From NCBI RefSeq assembly GCF_947253395.1, contig NZ_CAMXYY010000006.1:1-36992 (forward strand): DNA of 36,992 bases, read 5' to 3'. A model generated the notes under the pieces. That model searched no databases. It was given only the letters and a program-made list of their open reading frames with translations, and was not told the origin of the DNA. Of this stretch, positions 23,388 to 31,848 are shown piece after piece. Numbering within the stretch: the first letter of the stretch is position 1; each line of letters starts with the position of its first letter. The position numbers were made by a program, and so were the translations under genes. The stretch is from an uncultured Olegusella sp. (GTDB lineage: Bacteria; Actinomycetota; Coriobacteriia; Coriobacteriales; Atopobiaceae).

Positions 23388-24498
23388 GGGCGCCATCCTC
23401 CTTTGCGCTCGCAGCACCAGCCCCCACAACAGCTACTTGAGGAGCAGCCTTCTTTTTGCGGCTCTTTTTGAAATGATTTTTGAACCTACGCAATACCATA
23501 CGTGCCTGCTCGTTGTTGGAGATAAGCATAACGGCAATCAGCACGACAGAGTAAATCAGCATGCGGTAGGTAGACAGGAAACGCAGCGCTTCGGGAAGCA
23601 CGGTCAGCACTGCTGCTGCAATCATGCCACCACGGATATTGCCAATACCGCCCAAAACAACAAACACCAGCACCATAATGGAATTATTGAAATCAAATTT
23701 GCTGGGGATAAAGCTCGAGTAGTTCAGGCCATAGAGTGCACCGGCCATACCAGCAAGCACTGCCGAAACCACAAAAGCCATCATACGGTACTTCATCGAA
23801 TTGATGCCACAGGCTTCCGCTGCAATGCGATTATCACGGACAGCAAGAATTGCGCGACCAGAACGGCTATTAATGAGGTTCAGTGCCACAAAGAGGCAAA
23901 ATAGTACCAACAAGATACCCACGGTAAAGTTTGCAATCGTCGTAACGCCAACTGCACCTTTAGGGCCCGCAAGCAAAACTTTTCCTGCCTGAGACATATG
24001 TAGCGAACTTTCGCTATTCATGCTGAGGTGCAAGCCACTCTCGTCCATCCCCACATAAAGATTGTTCAAGATATTCTTGATAATCTCACCAAAGGCTAGG
24101 GTGACAATGGCCAGATAGTCGCCATGCAGGCGCATAACCGGAATAGAAATCAAAAAACCCATCACACCAGCAAGCAATCCACCAACAAGCATCGAGATGA
24201 CAAGAATTGCCGGCTCATTTACTGCCACGCCACCCACAAGAGCAGCAGCAACTACACCAGAAAAGGCACCGATACTCATAAATCCTGCATGCCCCAGCGA
24301 AAGCTCACCAGAAATACCCACGACGAGATTGAGTGAAATTGCCATACAGACATACGCACAGATGGGTACCAGCTGACCTTGGAGCGAATAAGAGAGGATA
24401 TGCGTTGCAATCAAAATCTCACAGACAATAAAAAAAAGTACAACGACACCATAGGTAGTGAGAGTTGAACGCAAAGATCGCGACATTTTGTATTCCAT
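23380..24498 (-). CDS. livM: branched-chain amino acid ABC importer permease
   Basis: 372 residues with about nine or ten hydrophobic segments. It forms half of the membrane channel with LivH. The family motif appears as GISGELSLGHAGFMSIGAFSG, and the coupling loop as AVRDNRIAAEACGINSMKYRMMAF. The C-terminus ends in a basic, Ala-rich cytoplasmic tail (KNHFKKSRKKKAAPQ). GAAGG is nine bases before the ATG, and livH ends four bases upstream. Confidence 0.94.
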   Translation of the reverse strand: MEYKMSRSLRSTLTTYGVVVLFFIVCEILIATHILSYSLQGQLVPICAYVCMAISLNLVVGISGELSLGHAGFMSIGAFSGVVAAALVGGVAVNEPAILVISMLVGGLLAGVMGFLISIPVMRLHGDYLAIVTLAFGEIIKNILNNLYVGMDESGLHLSMNSESSLHMSQAGKVLLAGPKGAVGVTTIANFTVGILLVLFCLFVALNLINSRSGRAILAVRDNRIAAEACGINSMKYRMMAFVVSAVLAGMAGALYGLNYSSFIPSKFDFNNSIMVLVFVVLGGIGNIRGGMIAAAVLTVLPEALRFLSTYRMLIYSVVLIAVMLISNNEQARMVLRRFKNHFKKSRKKKAAPQVAVVGAGAASAKEDGAHD

Positions 24499-24502
24499 AG
24501 GG

Positions 24503-25378
24503 CTACACCTTCTCGTTTACAGGCTTGCCCAAAAGGCCAGCAGGTCGAACCAATAGCACAATAATCAATACACCAAAAACGATGGCGTCAGTGAACTTGG
24601 TAGAGACGTAGGTACGAGCAAACATCTCGATAACACCCAAAATAAGACCACCCAAAAACGCACCGGGAATCGAGCCGATACCACCAATAACGGCAGCAAT
24701 AAAGGCTTTGATACCAGGCATGGAACCCGTCATGTAATACAGCGTAGGATAAGACGAGCAAAGCAAAACGCCGGCTACTGCAGCCAAGCCAGAGCCAATA
24801 GCAAAGGTGAGTGAGATGGTCTTGTTCACATTGATGCCCATAAGCTGAGCGGCACCCTTATCTTCGGAGACAGCGCGCATCGCTTTGCCCATTTTGCCCC
24901 GCTGAGTAAAGAGCGTCAACGCAACAGCAACAATAGCGCAGACCACAATGGAAACCAGTGCGGTGGACTTGATGGTAAGACTACCAATTTGCAAGGGACC
25001 AAAAGGTATAACTGACTTGAATACCTTAGGATTGGAACCAAAGAGCAGCAGCGCACCGTTTTCCAAAAAATAAGATACACCAATAGCGGTAATCAGTACA
25101 TCAAGCGAAGGAGCGTTGCGCAGCGGCTTATAAGCAAGACGCTCAATAACAATGCCGAGTAGCGTGCAACCTACAATGGAAATGAGTACTGCCAGCAATG
25201 GCGGCAGTCCAAACAGGCCCATCATAAAAAAGCAAATATAGGCTCCAACCATAATAATGTCACCGTGGGCAAAGTTCAGCATACGTGCGATGCCATAGAC
25301 CATGGTATAGCCCAGAGCAATAACGGCATAAATGCTGCCAAGCGACAGTCCATTTATAAGGGTGGACAAAAATTGCAT
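24503..25378 (-). CDS. livH: branched-chain amino acid ABC importer permease
   Basis: 291 residues, about eight membrane helices. LivH hallmarks are NGLSLGSIYAVIALGYTMVYGIARMLNFAHGD-like sequence at the N-terminus and the coupling loop MRAVSEDKGAAQLMGINVNKTI. It pairs with LivM. GAGAAGGGG lies eight bases before the ATG. An 87-base gap with a hairpin separates it from the binding-protein gene, suggesting lower expression than the binding protein. Confidence 0.95.
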   Translation of the reverse strand: MQFLSTLINGLSLGSIYAVIALGYTMVYGIARMLNFAHGDIIMVGAYICFFMMGLFGLPPLLAVLISIVGCTLLGIVIERLAYKPLRNAPSLDVLITAIGVSYFLENGALLLFGSNPKVFKSVIPFGPLQIGSLTIKSTALVSIVVCAIVAVALTLFTQRGKMGKAMRAVSEDKGAAQLMGINVNKTISLTFAIGSGLAAVAGVLLCSSYPTLYYMTGSMPGIKAFIAAVIGGIGSIPGAFLGGLILGVIEMFARTYVSTKFTDAIVFGVLIIVLLVRPAGLLGKPVNEKV

Positions 25379-25413
25379 CTAACGCGCCCCTTCTCACTCG
25401 CACCTAACAACAA

Positions 25414-25441
25414 GGCGGAGGTGGCCATAGCCGCCTCCGTC
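25414..25441 (-). terminator. attenuating hairpin between binding-protein gene and livH
   Basis: CGGAGGTGGC and GCCGCCTCCG pair over 10 bp (one wobble) with a four-base CATA loop, extendable by two pairs. In the minus direction the following bases are only moderately T-rich (CCTTGTTGTT), so it is likely a partial terminator or a block to mRNA decay that keeps binding-protein mRNA in excess. Confidence 0.55.
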
Positions 25442-25466
25442 CTGTCCTTGCAATCAATGTCGGACT

Positions 25467-26696
25467 TTAGGCAACTACCTGGTACTTGCCATCCTTAATG
25501 ACATAGCACTGAGGAACCTTGGAGACGGTACCATCCTCACTCCAAGTCATATCAGTACCGGTCAGACCACTAAACTTAAAGTCTTTTGCCGTAAAGCTTG
25601 CGACAAGCTTATCGCAGATATCAGAGGCGGACATGTCCGACGTAACGCCAGATGCCTCAATGGCCTGCTTAATTGCAAAAACACAGTCATAGGCATCTGC
25701 AGCAAACTGATTGGGCTTAACACCATCAGAGAGTTTGGAGAAGGCATCAACAAACTTTTGAGTATTTTCGTCCTCAGTGTCTGCAGTGAAAGGCGTAATG
25801 AGGTAGAGGCCTTCAGCAACGCTGGCGTCAAAGCCATCCTGCTGTAGGATGCCGTCCATGCCATCCATGCCAACGAAGGTAAATTCGTAGCCATTATCCT
25901 TTGCCTGCTGAAGCACCAGGCCACCCTGCTGATAATAGAAGGGCATGACGACAACTTCTGCGCCAGCATCCTTAAACTTACCCAGCTGAGACGTAAAGTC
26001 AGTATTGTTATTGGAGTCAAAAGACTCATCAGCAACAATCGAAAGACCTTGGTTTTTTGCTTCCTCAACAAAACCATCGTGCAAGCCAGTGGAATAGGTA
26101 TCACCCTGATCATGCAAAATAGCAACCTTGGTGCCAAGCTTTTTTTGGGCAACCATATCTGCGGAAATCTTGCCCTGGTTGGGGTCGGTAAAGCACATCT
26201 GGAACACATTGGACTTGCGGCTTGAGCCCTCACCAATAACATCGACAGAAGATGCAGAAGGCGTCAGTTCAAAGATATTATCTTTATTTGTCTTGTCAGA
26301 AACTGCCACGCAAGGAGCGGTGGTTGTGGTACCAACAAGAATCTGAAGGCCCCAATCCTTGAGATTGTTGTACGCATTGACCGAAGTCTCGGCAACGTGT
26401 GTATCGTCCTGACAGTTGTAGGAGAAGGTCACATCACCAGCAGCTTTGTTGATTTCGTTTACGGCAACCTGTGCACCCCAGTCCGTAGCAGTGCCATAAA
26501 TTGCAGCTGCACCAGTCAAAGGACCGATACTACCAACCTTAAACGAACCCTTGGGTCCATCAATTTGACTCTTTGCCTTTTCGCCTGAATCCCCAGAGCC
26601 AGCGCTACCAGAGTTACCGCAACCAGCTAGAGCTAGACCAGCAGTAGCAATACCAATGGTGCCCAGAAAGTTCCGGCGCGTCAGATTCGTCTTCAT
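25467..26696 (-). CDS. branched-chain amino acid ABC importer, substrate-binding lipoprotein
   Basis: 409 residues. It captures leucine-type amino acids outside the membrane for LivHMGF. The N-terminus has a Tat-type motif TRRNFLG, a hydrophobic stretch, and lipobox LAGC with Cys26. A Gly/Ser tether precedes a Peripla_BP_6 fold: GSIGPLTGAAAIYGTATDWGAQVAVNEIN-type opening, ELTPSASS, and KLGTKVAILHDQGDTYSTGL. Binding specificity within the LivJ/LivK group is not certain. AGAAGGGGG lies about seven bases before the ATG. It is the first gene of the five-gene operon. Confidence 0.93.
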   Translation of the reverse strand: MKTNLTRRNFLGTIGIATAGLALAGCGNSGSAGSGDSGEKAKSQIDGPKGSFKVGSIGPLTGAAAIYGTATDWGAQVAVNEINKAAGDVTFSYNCQDDTHVAETSVNAYNNLKDWGLQILVGTTTTAPCVAVSDKTNKDNIFELTPSASSVDVIGEGSSRKSNVFQMCFTDPNQGKISADMVAQKKLGTKVAILHDQGDTYSTGLHDGFVEEAKNQGLSIVADESFDSNNNTDFTSQLGKFKDAGAEVVVMPFYYQQGGLVLQQAKDNGYEFTFVGMDGMDGILQQDGFDASVAEGLYLITPFTADTEDENTQKFVDAFSKLSDGVKPNQFAADAYDCVFAIKQAIEASGVTSDMSASDICDKLVASFTAKDFKFSGLTGTDMTWSEDGTVSKVPQCYVIKDGKYQVVA

Positions 26697-26724
26697 AATC
26701 GGTCCCCCTTCTGTTGAACTTTCT

Positions 26725-26757
26725 CAAATTGCGTAGGGCTCCTCCCTACGCAATTTG
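26725..26757 (-). promoter_or_regulatory. perfect 14-bp hairpin in the leader of the liv operon
   Basis: CAAATTGCGTAGGG and CCCTACGCAATTTG form a perfect 14-bp stem with a five-base loop, 29-61 bases upstream of the first liv start codon. No T-run follows in the direction of transcription. It may stabilise the mRNA, serve as a protein-binding site, or be an operator at the DNA level. The rest of 26758-26890 is AT-rich with no clear gene. Confidence 0.6.
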
Positions 26758-26891
26758 GGCTTACCACACTCTAGAGGGAACGCGATGCAACCCCAATGCA
26801 GGATGGCATCAGTTTTTTTGTCTGTAACATGAAAATATTTATTTAGAAATATAAGCCCCTAAATTTACCACAGGACAGCTAAACTGCTGGT

Positions 26892-28205
26892 CTATGCCTC
26901 GTTTGCAAAACGGTAAACACTTTCTTCTTGGGACTTGACCGCCTCATTTTCTGCATCTTTTGCAACGCCTGCCATATGCTTGGGTACATAGTTGCTTTTT
27001 GCTTGTTCTTTGCGAGCAATATTAAACAAGGTCGGTGCCGAAGACATAGATCCACCTTCAAGTACGCGAAGATAATCGCGAGAGCTACGCTTTACAACAT
27101 CGGAGCTGTTATTCTCAATTTCTTGGCGAAGCAGATAATCTACGTAACTGGACTTATCTACCACCTCGGGATGACCAGCAACAGGACGGAAGGGTAGCAC
27201 TGCTGTAGGCGTATCGGGTGCATGCAAGGTAGAAGGATCTAGTTCATCACTTGGGGTACCTGCTGCAGTTGCAGGCTCGGTATCACGAGCTTCCATGGCC
27301 GTCATGGCCTGATTCCACAAATCTTCAGTATTATCCACACAAGCAGCATTGCGGTGTTCAGGATAGATTCCCAAATCGACTTCAGGTATGCGGCAGCGAA
27401 TCTGATCGGCGCGCGAAACAGACTGCGTATTGGACACTGCCGTGGGGTTTACCTGCGGTTTTGCAGGCTGGGGGACCTCAGGTGTTGCTGGCGATACATG
27501 ACGATGAGCCAAAGTGGTATCAAAGTCTTTTTCAGCTGCAAGCACAAACTTGTCTCGACGAAGGTTTGCTGCCATAGCAGCATCCCACCAACCAGTACCC
27601 ACATCACCCACACTGCCATCGGCGCGCGTAATCACAGGCACATCCTGCAACATGTCCTGACCTAGACGCTGAGTGAGCATAGCCTTGACACCTGCAGCGC
27701 GAGAAGCCATGCGCTGTTTCCAGCTCAGTTTCTCGACATAGTTTTCGGCAATATCTGCATAGTCGGTAGCAACGTGCGCTCCAAGGCTATCAGCTGAGCC
27801 GTTTGGAGCAAGTGTTGCTGAAACTTCTGCCTGCTCATCTGTCTTATCCTGTGCAGCTTCAGAAACTACATCCAACACAACAGGCATACCAGCACACGTA
27901 TCTCCTGCAAGAGAAGCAAAACTTGCATCTGCCGAGACAGATTCTTTGCTTGTACGCTGTTCTGCTTGCCGCTGTTCTGCTCGCCTATCTAACTGCTCGG
28001 ATATGACAAAGATAACAAAGCTGACGATGCCACAAGCAACAGCACCTGTTGCCATACCCATCAAAAAATCGGCCGACGCATGCATAGTGGGCAGCGTGAG
28101 CGCCGCTGCAGAGCGGCCCATAGCATAAGCAGGTCTCGCAAGCGAAGTTGTAGCAGCACCAAGAAGACCGGCCACAATAGCTGGTGAATGCGTTGTATTC
28201 TTCAT
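26892..28205 (-). CDS. membrane protein of unknown function with W-x-x-AM repeats
   Basis: 437 residues; I do not recognise the family. Residues 8-29 form a hydrophobic, signal-like segment ending in AYA-M, and residues 47-69 form a clear membrane helix (FLMGMATGAVACGIVSFVIFVIS). The remaining ~365 residues are hydrophilic and Ala/Asp/Glu/Thr-rich, probably largely disordered. Two related motifs recur: GWWDAAMAANLRRDK (about 180) and DLWNQAMTAMEARDT (about 295), each W-D/N-x-AM with a following RD. Arg- and Gln-rich sequence follows the membrane helix. The ATG at 28205 has GGGGAGGA close upstream; an upstream in-frame extension would cross a folded leader and is not supported. It stands alone, with the liv operon downstream on the same strand. 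Confidence 0.7.
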   Translation of the reverse strand: MKNTTHSPAIVAGLLGAATTSLARPAYAMGRSAAALTLPTMHASADFLMGMATGAVACGIVSFVIFVISEQLDRRAEQRQAEQRTSKESVSADASFASLAGDTCAGMPVVLDVVSEAAQDKTDEQAEVSATLAPNGSADSLGAHVATDYADIAENYVEKLSWKQRMASRAAGVKAMLTQRLGQDMLQDVPVITRADGSVGDVGTGWWDAAMAANLRRDKFVLAAEKDFDTTLAHRHVSPATPEVPQPAKPQVNPTAVSNTQSVSRADQIRCRIPEVDLGIYPEHRNAACVDNTEDLWNQAMTAMEARDTEPATAAGTPSDELDPSTLHAPDTPTAVLPFRPVAGHPEVVDKSSYVDYLLRQEIENNSSDVVKRSSRDYLRVLEGGSMSSAPTLFNIARKEQAKSNYVPKHMAGVAKDAENEAVKSQEESVYRFANEA

Positions 28206-28212
28206 GGATCCT

Positions 28213-28312
28213 CCCCGCTCGCTTACCTGTGCAGCGGGGTACACGAAAGCTAAGGCAAAAGCGCCTTGGTACAGCTTTTGCAACGGCTTGCTGTGTTTTA
28301 GTTTCGTGTACC
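28213..28312 (-). promoter_or_regulatory. folded leader RNA with alternative pairings, covering the RBS of the unknown membrane protein
   Basis: CCCCGCT/AGCGGGG (28213-28219 with 28233-28239) is a perfect 7-bp stem that includes part of the GGGGAGG ribosome binding site. Next to it GGTACACGAAA/TTTCGTGTACC (28238-28248 with 28302-28312) is a perfect 11-bp stem that extends by four pairs (CTAA/TTAG) past one bulged base. It encloses GCAAAAGC/GCTTTTGC (28255-28262 with 28274-28281), which competes with AAGGC/GCCTT (28252-28256 with 28263-28267). Nested and mutually exclusive stems over a ribosome binding site are riboswitch-like, but I cannot match a known class. Confidence 0.55.
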
Positions 28313-28473
28313 GTCGCGTTTTATCTCGACAAAAAAGTCCAGACTTGATGCAACTATAATTCATATCTTAAGAAATGCAAGGATGAAGCTGGTCATTTGT
28401 GAAAATTAGTGCCTCTTCTGATGCAAAAACTAGCAGCGTTTCTTACCATATGCTCAAATATCGCTGTGGCCTC

Positions 28474-28600
28474 TATACTCCGCAAATCGTTGCAACCCGA
28501 GCTTGCAACCTTTTCTATACCTCGCAAATCGTTGCAACCTGAGCTTGCAACCTTTTCTATACCCCACAAATCGTTGCAGCCTGAGGTTGCAACGATTTCC
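28474..28600 (+). repeat. 42-bp tandem repeat, three copies, each holding the GTTGCAAC palindrome
   Basis: Units start at 28474, 28516 and 28558 and share TATAC-x-CGCAAATCGTTGCAA-type sequence followed by the palindrome and CTTTTC. Copies one and two are degenerate in the right palindrome arm (GAGCTTGCAAC); the third regains a near-perfect stem (ATCGTTGCAGCC/GGTTGCAACGAT). Confidence 0.85.
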
Positions 28601-28651
28601 TTAACAGGCTAATTAGCTGCAGTTTTATGTATTTCAGCAGGTAAATCAATT

Positions 28652-28676
28652 CCGTTGCAACCTGAGGTTGCAACGG
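28652..28676. repeat. isolated copy of the GTTGCAACC-TGA-GGTTGCAAC palindrome
   Basis: CCGTTGCAACC and GGTTGCAACGG flank TGA, a perfect 11-bp stem without a T-run. Same family as the copies at 12197, 12282 and 28474-28600. Confidence 0.8.
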
Positions 28677-28847
28677 TGTAAGTGCTGGGTAACTTGCTAA
28701 GCTTACTTATTTAGGAAAGCATTTATCCAAAAAGCTACCGTTTACGGCCTTAAATATACATCTCGGTACAAAACCAGCTTTTGTTTTAGCTAAGTCGATA
28801 AGAAAGTAATAATCTATACATGACTCTCGAGATGAGAGGCTGACAGC

Positions 28848-28928
28848 ATGGTCATAATGGCGATGGGAGAGATTATGTTTTTATTGCCTACATTTCATAT
28901 CTCTACAGCAATTATCTTAAACATATAA
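28848..28928 (+). CDS. possible small hydrophobic peptide (26 residues)
   Basis: An ATG preceded by GAGAGG at eight bases opens a frame encoding MVIMAMGEIMFLLPTFHIST and six more hydrophobic residues before TAA. The peptide could span the membrane. Such short frames arise by chance in AT-rich DNA; the placed ribosome binding site is the only support. Confidence 0.2.
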   Translation: MVIMAMGEIMFLLPTFHISTAIILNI

Positions 28929-29062
28929 AAGACGCGACCTTATGTGCTTAAAGCTTTACAAATGTAGAGACATATATGGTTGCGTTGCTTCCAAATTTGT
29001 GAGCAATAGCTGACGCTAACTGGACATAGGTGTTCGGTATGCAAAAAATTTGGAGTTGGAAT

Positions 29063-29506
29063 ATGGAAGCAATTCGAAAATATTTTCCTCGCATAATTTT
29101 GGCAGCTGCATGCATATATACTGTATGCTACATTATCTTTCTTAGAGATTTTGCATATCTACATTATGATTTTAGGTTTTCGTTTATATGCATGTTATTT
29201 GCACTGCCGATAATTACCTGTGCTCTTGGAATGTTTGTTGCATCAAAAATACTACATGCAACGTCACTGCTAGCCACAAGGCACAAAAACATACTCAAAG
29301 GCATCATTTGGCTTGTCGTAATAGTGCTCTATATCGCGTTATTTCTATTGAAAAGTAATTTTAGTCAAGCAAAGCCATTGCTTTCGGGTCCCTTGGCTCA
29401 ATCTACCTTCGATGTAGTTGTCTATGCAATAGAGCATGGTGGCCTGGTTGTTGGCTTGCTGTATGGAACATTAGCTAATAATTCAGGTAGTAAAAACGCA
29501 GAATAA
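29063..29506 (+). CDS. small AT-rich four-helix membrane protein, unknown function
   Basis: 147 residues with four clear membrane helices: about 10-28 (IILAAACIYTVCYIIFL), 38-62, 77-97 (GIIWLVVIVLYIALFLL) and 118-137. Connecting loops are short. I do not recognise a family. The ATG at 29063 is chosen for GGAG seven bases upstream; in-frame alternatives at 29030 (GTG) and 29039 lack a site. Codon use is markedly AT-rich compared with neighbours, suggesting recent acquisition. It is alone on the plus strand and converges on rho. Confidence 0.65.
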   Translation: MEAIRKYFPRIILAAACIYTVCYIIFLRDFAYLHYDFRFSFICMLFALPIITCALGMFVASKILHATSLLATRHKNILKGIIWLVVIVLYIALFLLKSNFSQAKPLLSGPLAQSTFDVVVYAIEHGGLVVGLLYGTLANNSGSKNAE

Positions 29507-29575
29507 AGCGCCATACATATACATATATGGCTGCGGGCAAATAGCTGCCTATACATCATTTGAAAAGCATCCAAC

Positions 29576-29629
29576 AAGGCATTCTCTAGCAAATGCAATC
29601 TTTTTTGATGGTAATTGCAAGAATGCCTT
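29576..29629. terminator. long foldback between the small membrane gene and rho
   Basis: AAGGCATTCT (29576-29585) pairs perfectly with AGAATGCCTT (29620-29629), and TGCAAT/ATTGCA pair inside with an eight-base one-sided bulge. TTTTGG follows on the plus strand. It may terminate the plus-strand gene, the convergent rho transcript, or both. The T-tract is short, so this is tentative. Confidence 0.45.
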
Positions 29630-29667
29630 TTGGACCATTTTGACAAGCGGTACCAAACTGCTACAGA

Positions 29668-31719
29668 CTAGGACAGGTAGTCACTCTGGGCAGCTTTTTT
29701 TGCAGAGCGAATCAAGAACTCCTCGTTGTTGTTGGTAGCTTTAAGACCCTTAACCAGCGCTGTTGCTGCACGCTCGGTATTGTTCATATTGGCAAGAATA
29801 CGACGGATACCCCAGACAAAAGGCTGAATCTGTGCATCGATAAGCAAATCCTCATTACGTGTACCCGAAGCTACCGGATCGATTGCGGGGAAGATACGAC
29901 GATCCGCAAGATCGCGATCGAGCTTGAGCTCCATATTACCTGTACCCTTGAACTCCTCAAAGATAACTTCGTCCATCTTTGAGCCCGTATCCACGAGAGC
30001 AGATGCAAGAATCGTCAAAGAGCCGCCGCCTTCGATATTGCGCGCTGCACCCAAGAACTTCTTGGGCGGATAAAGCGCAGCAGAATCAACACCACCAGAA
30101 AGAATACGACCACTAGCAGGCTGGGCAAGATTGTAGGCACGAGCAAGACGTGTGATGGAATCGAGCACCACAACAACATCTTCACCAAGTTCTACTAGGC
30201 GCTTTGCATGGTCGATAACCATCTCGGCCACCGCAGTGTGATTGGATGCAGGCATATCAAAGGTAGATGCCACAACCGTGCCACGAATAGAACGCTCCAT
30301 ATCGGTAACTTCCTCAGGGCGCTCGTCAACCAGCAAGCAAAAGAGATGAACCTCGGGGTTGTTAACTGCGATGGACTGGCAGATACGCTTGAGCACGGTA
30401 GTCTTGCCAGCCTTAGGAGGCGAAACAATCAATCCACGCTGACCCTTGCCAATGGGGGCCACCAAATCGATCGCGCGACCCGTAGTGGAATCCTTGCCCA
30501 TTTCCATAACAAGACGCTCATTAGGATAAATCGGCGTCAAATCGCGGAAACGTGGGCGACGCTTAATCTCTTCAGGTGTTTTACCATTAATGGTGTCAAT
30601 ACGCACCAGTGGCGGGAATTTACTGCTAGAGCGAGCAGGACCTACCATGCCCTTGATGCGATCACCAGGGCGCAGACCATACTGACGCACAATTTGTTGC
30701 TGGATAAAAGCATCGTGATCGCCTGCAGAAAAATTGCCCGTGCGCAAAAAAGCATAGCCTTCCGCCTGCATCTGTACGACGCCATCCACTTCGCAAAAAC
30801 CCTCTGCTGCTGCGGCTGCCGAAAAAACCTCTTCGATAAGCTCTTTCTTACGGCGACCAACATAATCAACGTCCAGTTCAGCAGCTTTTTCTCGAAGCTC
30901 CGCCACCTTCATCTCGGAAAGACTTTCGAGAGTAAGAGAGGGTTCGATGGTGCGATCAGGAGTATTTTTGTTGCGACGGTTATTACGACGACTGCGATTA
31001 TTTACCACATTTGCCGTACGATCACGACGCGCATCAGAGTCCCGATCACGTGCCGTTACACGGTGACGACGGCGCGGAGCATGAGCCTCATTTGTTTCAG
31101 CAGATTCTGAAGACTCACTGTTTCCTTGAGGGGCAGTCTCAGGATTGGTGGATTGGTCAGAATTGCTAGCTTGGATAGCAGCCTCTAAATCGGTAGCTTG
31201 GCTGGCGCTCTGAACATTGACTAGCTGTACCTCATCGGCTTGTGAAGCTGCGGCTTCTGTATTGTGCTCAGCAGGTGCAGCTGTGTGATGAGTCTCATCG
31301 GGAGTAAATACTTCTGTGGGGGTTTCACCCTGGGTCTCGGTAGCAGCAGCTTCCACCTTGGCCTTTGCACTGCTGCGCGCACGCCTTTTATGCGGCTTGG
31401 ACGCGGGTGCTGCTTCGGACGTTTCTGGCTGAGCATCCGCTTTAGCCTCTTCTGTCTCAGCGACAGCCTTCTTCCTGCGACGCCTCACGGGCTTTATTGC
31501 TGGCTCTGTAGCAGGCGCATCGCTATCCAGATTCAAAGCAATTTGATCTGCCTCTGCTGTAGCTGTAGCTGTTACTTTACGCGTACGTCTACGACGAGGT
31601 TTGGGGGCTTCTTCGGTGCTGATGGATGTATCACCAGATCCTAACTCAGGAGAAGCACTGCTTTGTTGTGTAACGGGCGCTTCTTCGCCGAGTTTTTCAG
31701 CAACCATATTTTCTTCCAT
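29668..31719 (-). CDS. rho: transcription termination factor Rho with long N-terminal extension
   Basis: 683 residues against ~420 in E. coli. It is a hexameric RNA-dependent ATPase that ends transcription. The catalytic part has the Rho N-domain (ELREKAAELDVDYVGRRKKELIEEV), an OB-fold RNA-binding domain (EGYAFLRTGNF), Walker A PPKAGKTTVLK, VDERPEEVTDM, and the secondary RNA-site region near ILSGGVDSAALYPPKKFLGAARN. The first ~270 residues are disordered, alternating acidic Glu/Ala/Thr tracts with Arg/Lys clusters (PRRRRTRK, VRRRRKK, RRHRVTARDR, NNRSRRNNRRNK). Such extensions occur in high-GC actinobacteria and broaden RNA binding. The ATG at 31719 follows GGAAGG by about ten bases. A methionine four codons later is an alternative. 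Confidence 0.95.
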   Translation of the reverse strand: MEENMVAEKLGEEAPVTQQSSASPELGSGDTSISTEEAPKPRRRRTRKVTATATAEADQIALNLDSDAPATEPAIKPVRRRRKKAVAETEEAKADAQPETSEAAPASKPHKRRARSSAKAKVEAAATETQGETPTEVFTPDETHHTAAPAEHNTEAAASQADEVQLVNVQSASQATDLEAAIQASNSDQSTNPETAPQGNSESSESAETNEAHAPRRRHRVTARDRDSDARRDRTANVVNNRSRRNNRRNKNTPDRTIEPSLTLESLSEMKVAELREKAAELDVDYVGRRKKELIEEVFSAAAAAEGFCEVDGVVQMQAEGYAFLRTGNFSAGDHDAFIQQQIVRQYGLRPGDRIKGMVGPARSSSKFPPLVRIDTINGKTPEEIKRRPRFRDLTPIYPNERLVMEMGKDSTTGRAIDLVAPIGKGQRGLIVSPPKAGKTTVLKRICQSIAVNNPEVHLFCLLVDERPEEVTDMERSIRGTVVASTFDMPASNHTAVAEMVIDHAKRLVELGEDVVVVLDSITRLARAYNLAQPASGRILSGGVDSAALYPPKKFLGAARNIEGGGSLTILASALVDTGSKMDEVIFEEFKGTGNMELKLDRDLADRRIFPAIDPVASGTRNEDLLIDAQIQPFVWGIRRILANMNNTERAATALVKGLKATNNNEEFLIRSAKKAAQSDYLS

Positions 31720-31848
31720 GCAGGTACTACCTTCCTGGGCGCTCTGCAACAACAACCCATCTCAAAGGGGTATCCCAGCTTTGCATTACAACGTGATACA
31801 TGTCGATGTACTAACCACTTTGATTGTGCTTGCTAGAAAAGATTAAAT

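Larger units (their letters stand above)
28613..29062. other. AT-rich non-coding stretch
   Basis: Apart from one palindromic repeat copy and one possible 26-codon ORF, I see no gene, RNA gene or terminator in these ~450 bases. Base composition is clearly lower in GC than the flanking metabolic operons and continues into the AT-rich gene that follows, suggesting one acquired segment. Confidence 0.5.

Noticed and set aside
28474..28600. CRISPR array
   Set aside because: The 42-bp units are back-to-back with no unique spacers, and no cas genes are present.
30208..31110. 300-codon frame antisense to rho
   Set aside because: No ribosome binding site, improbable composition rich in His, Arg and Thr, and fully explained by the codon pattern of rho on the other strand.
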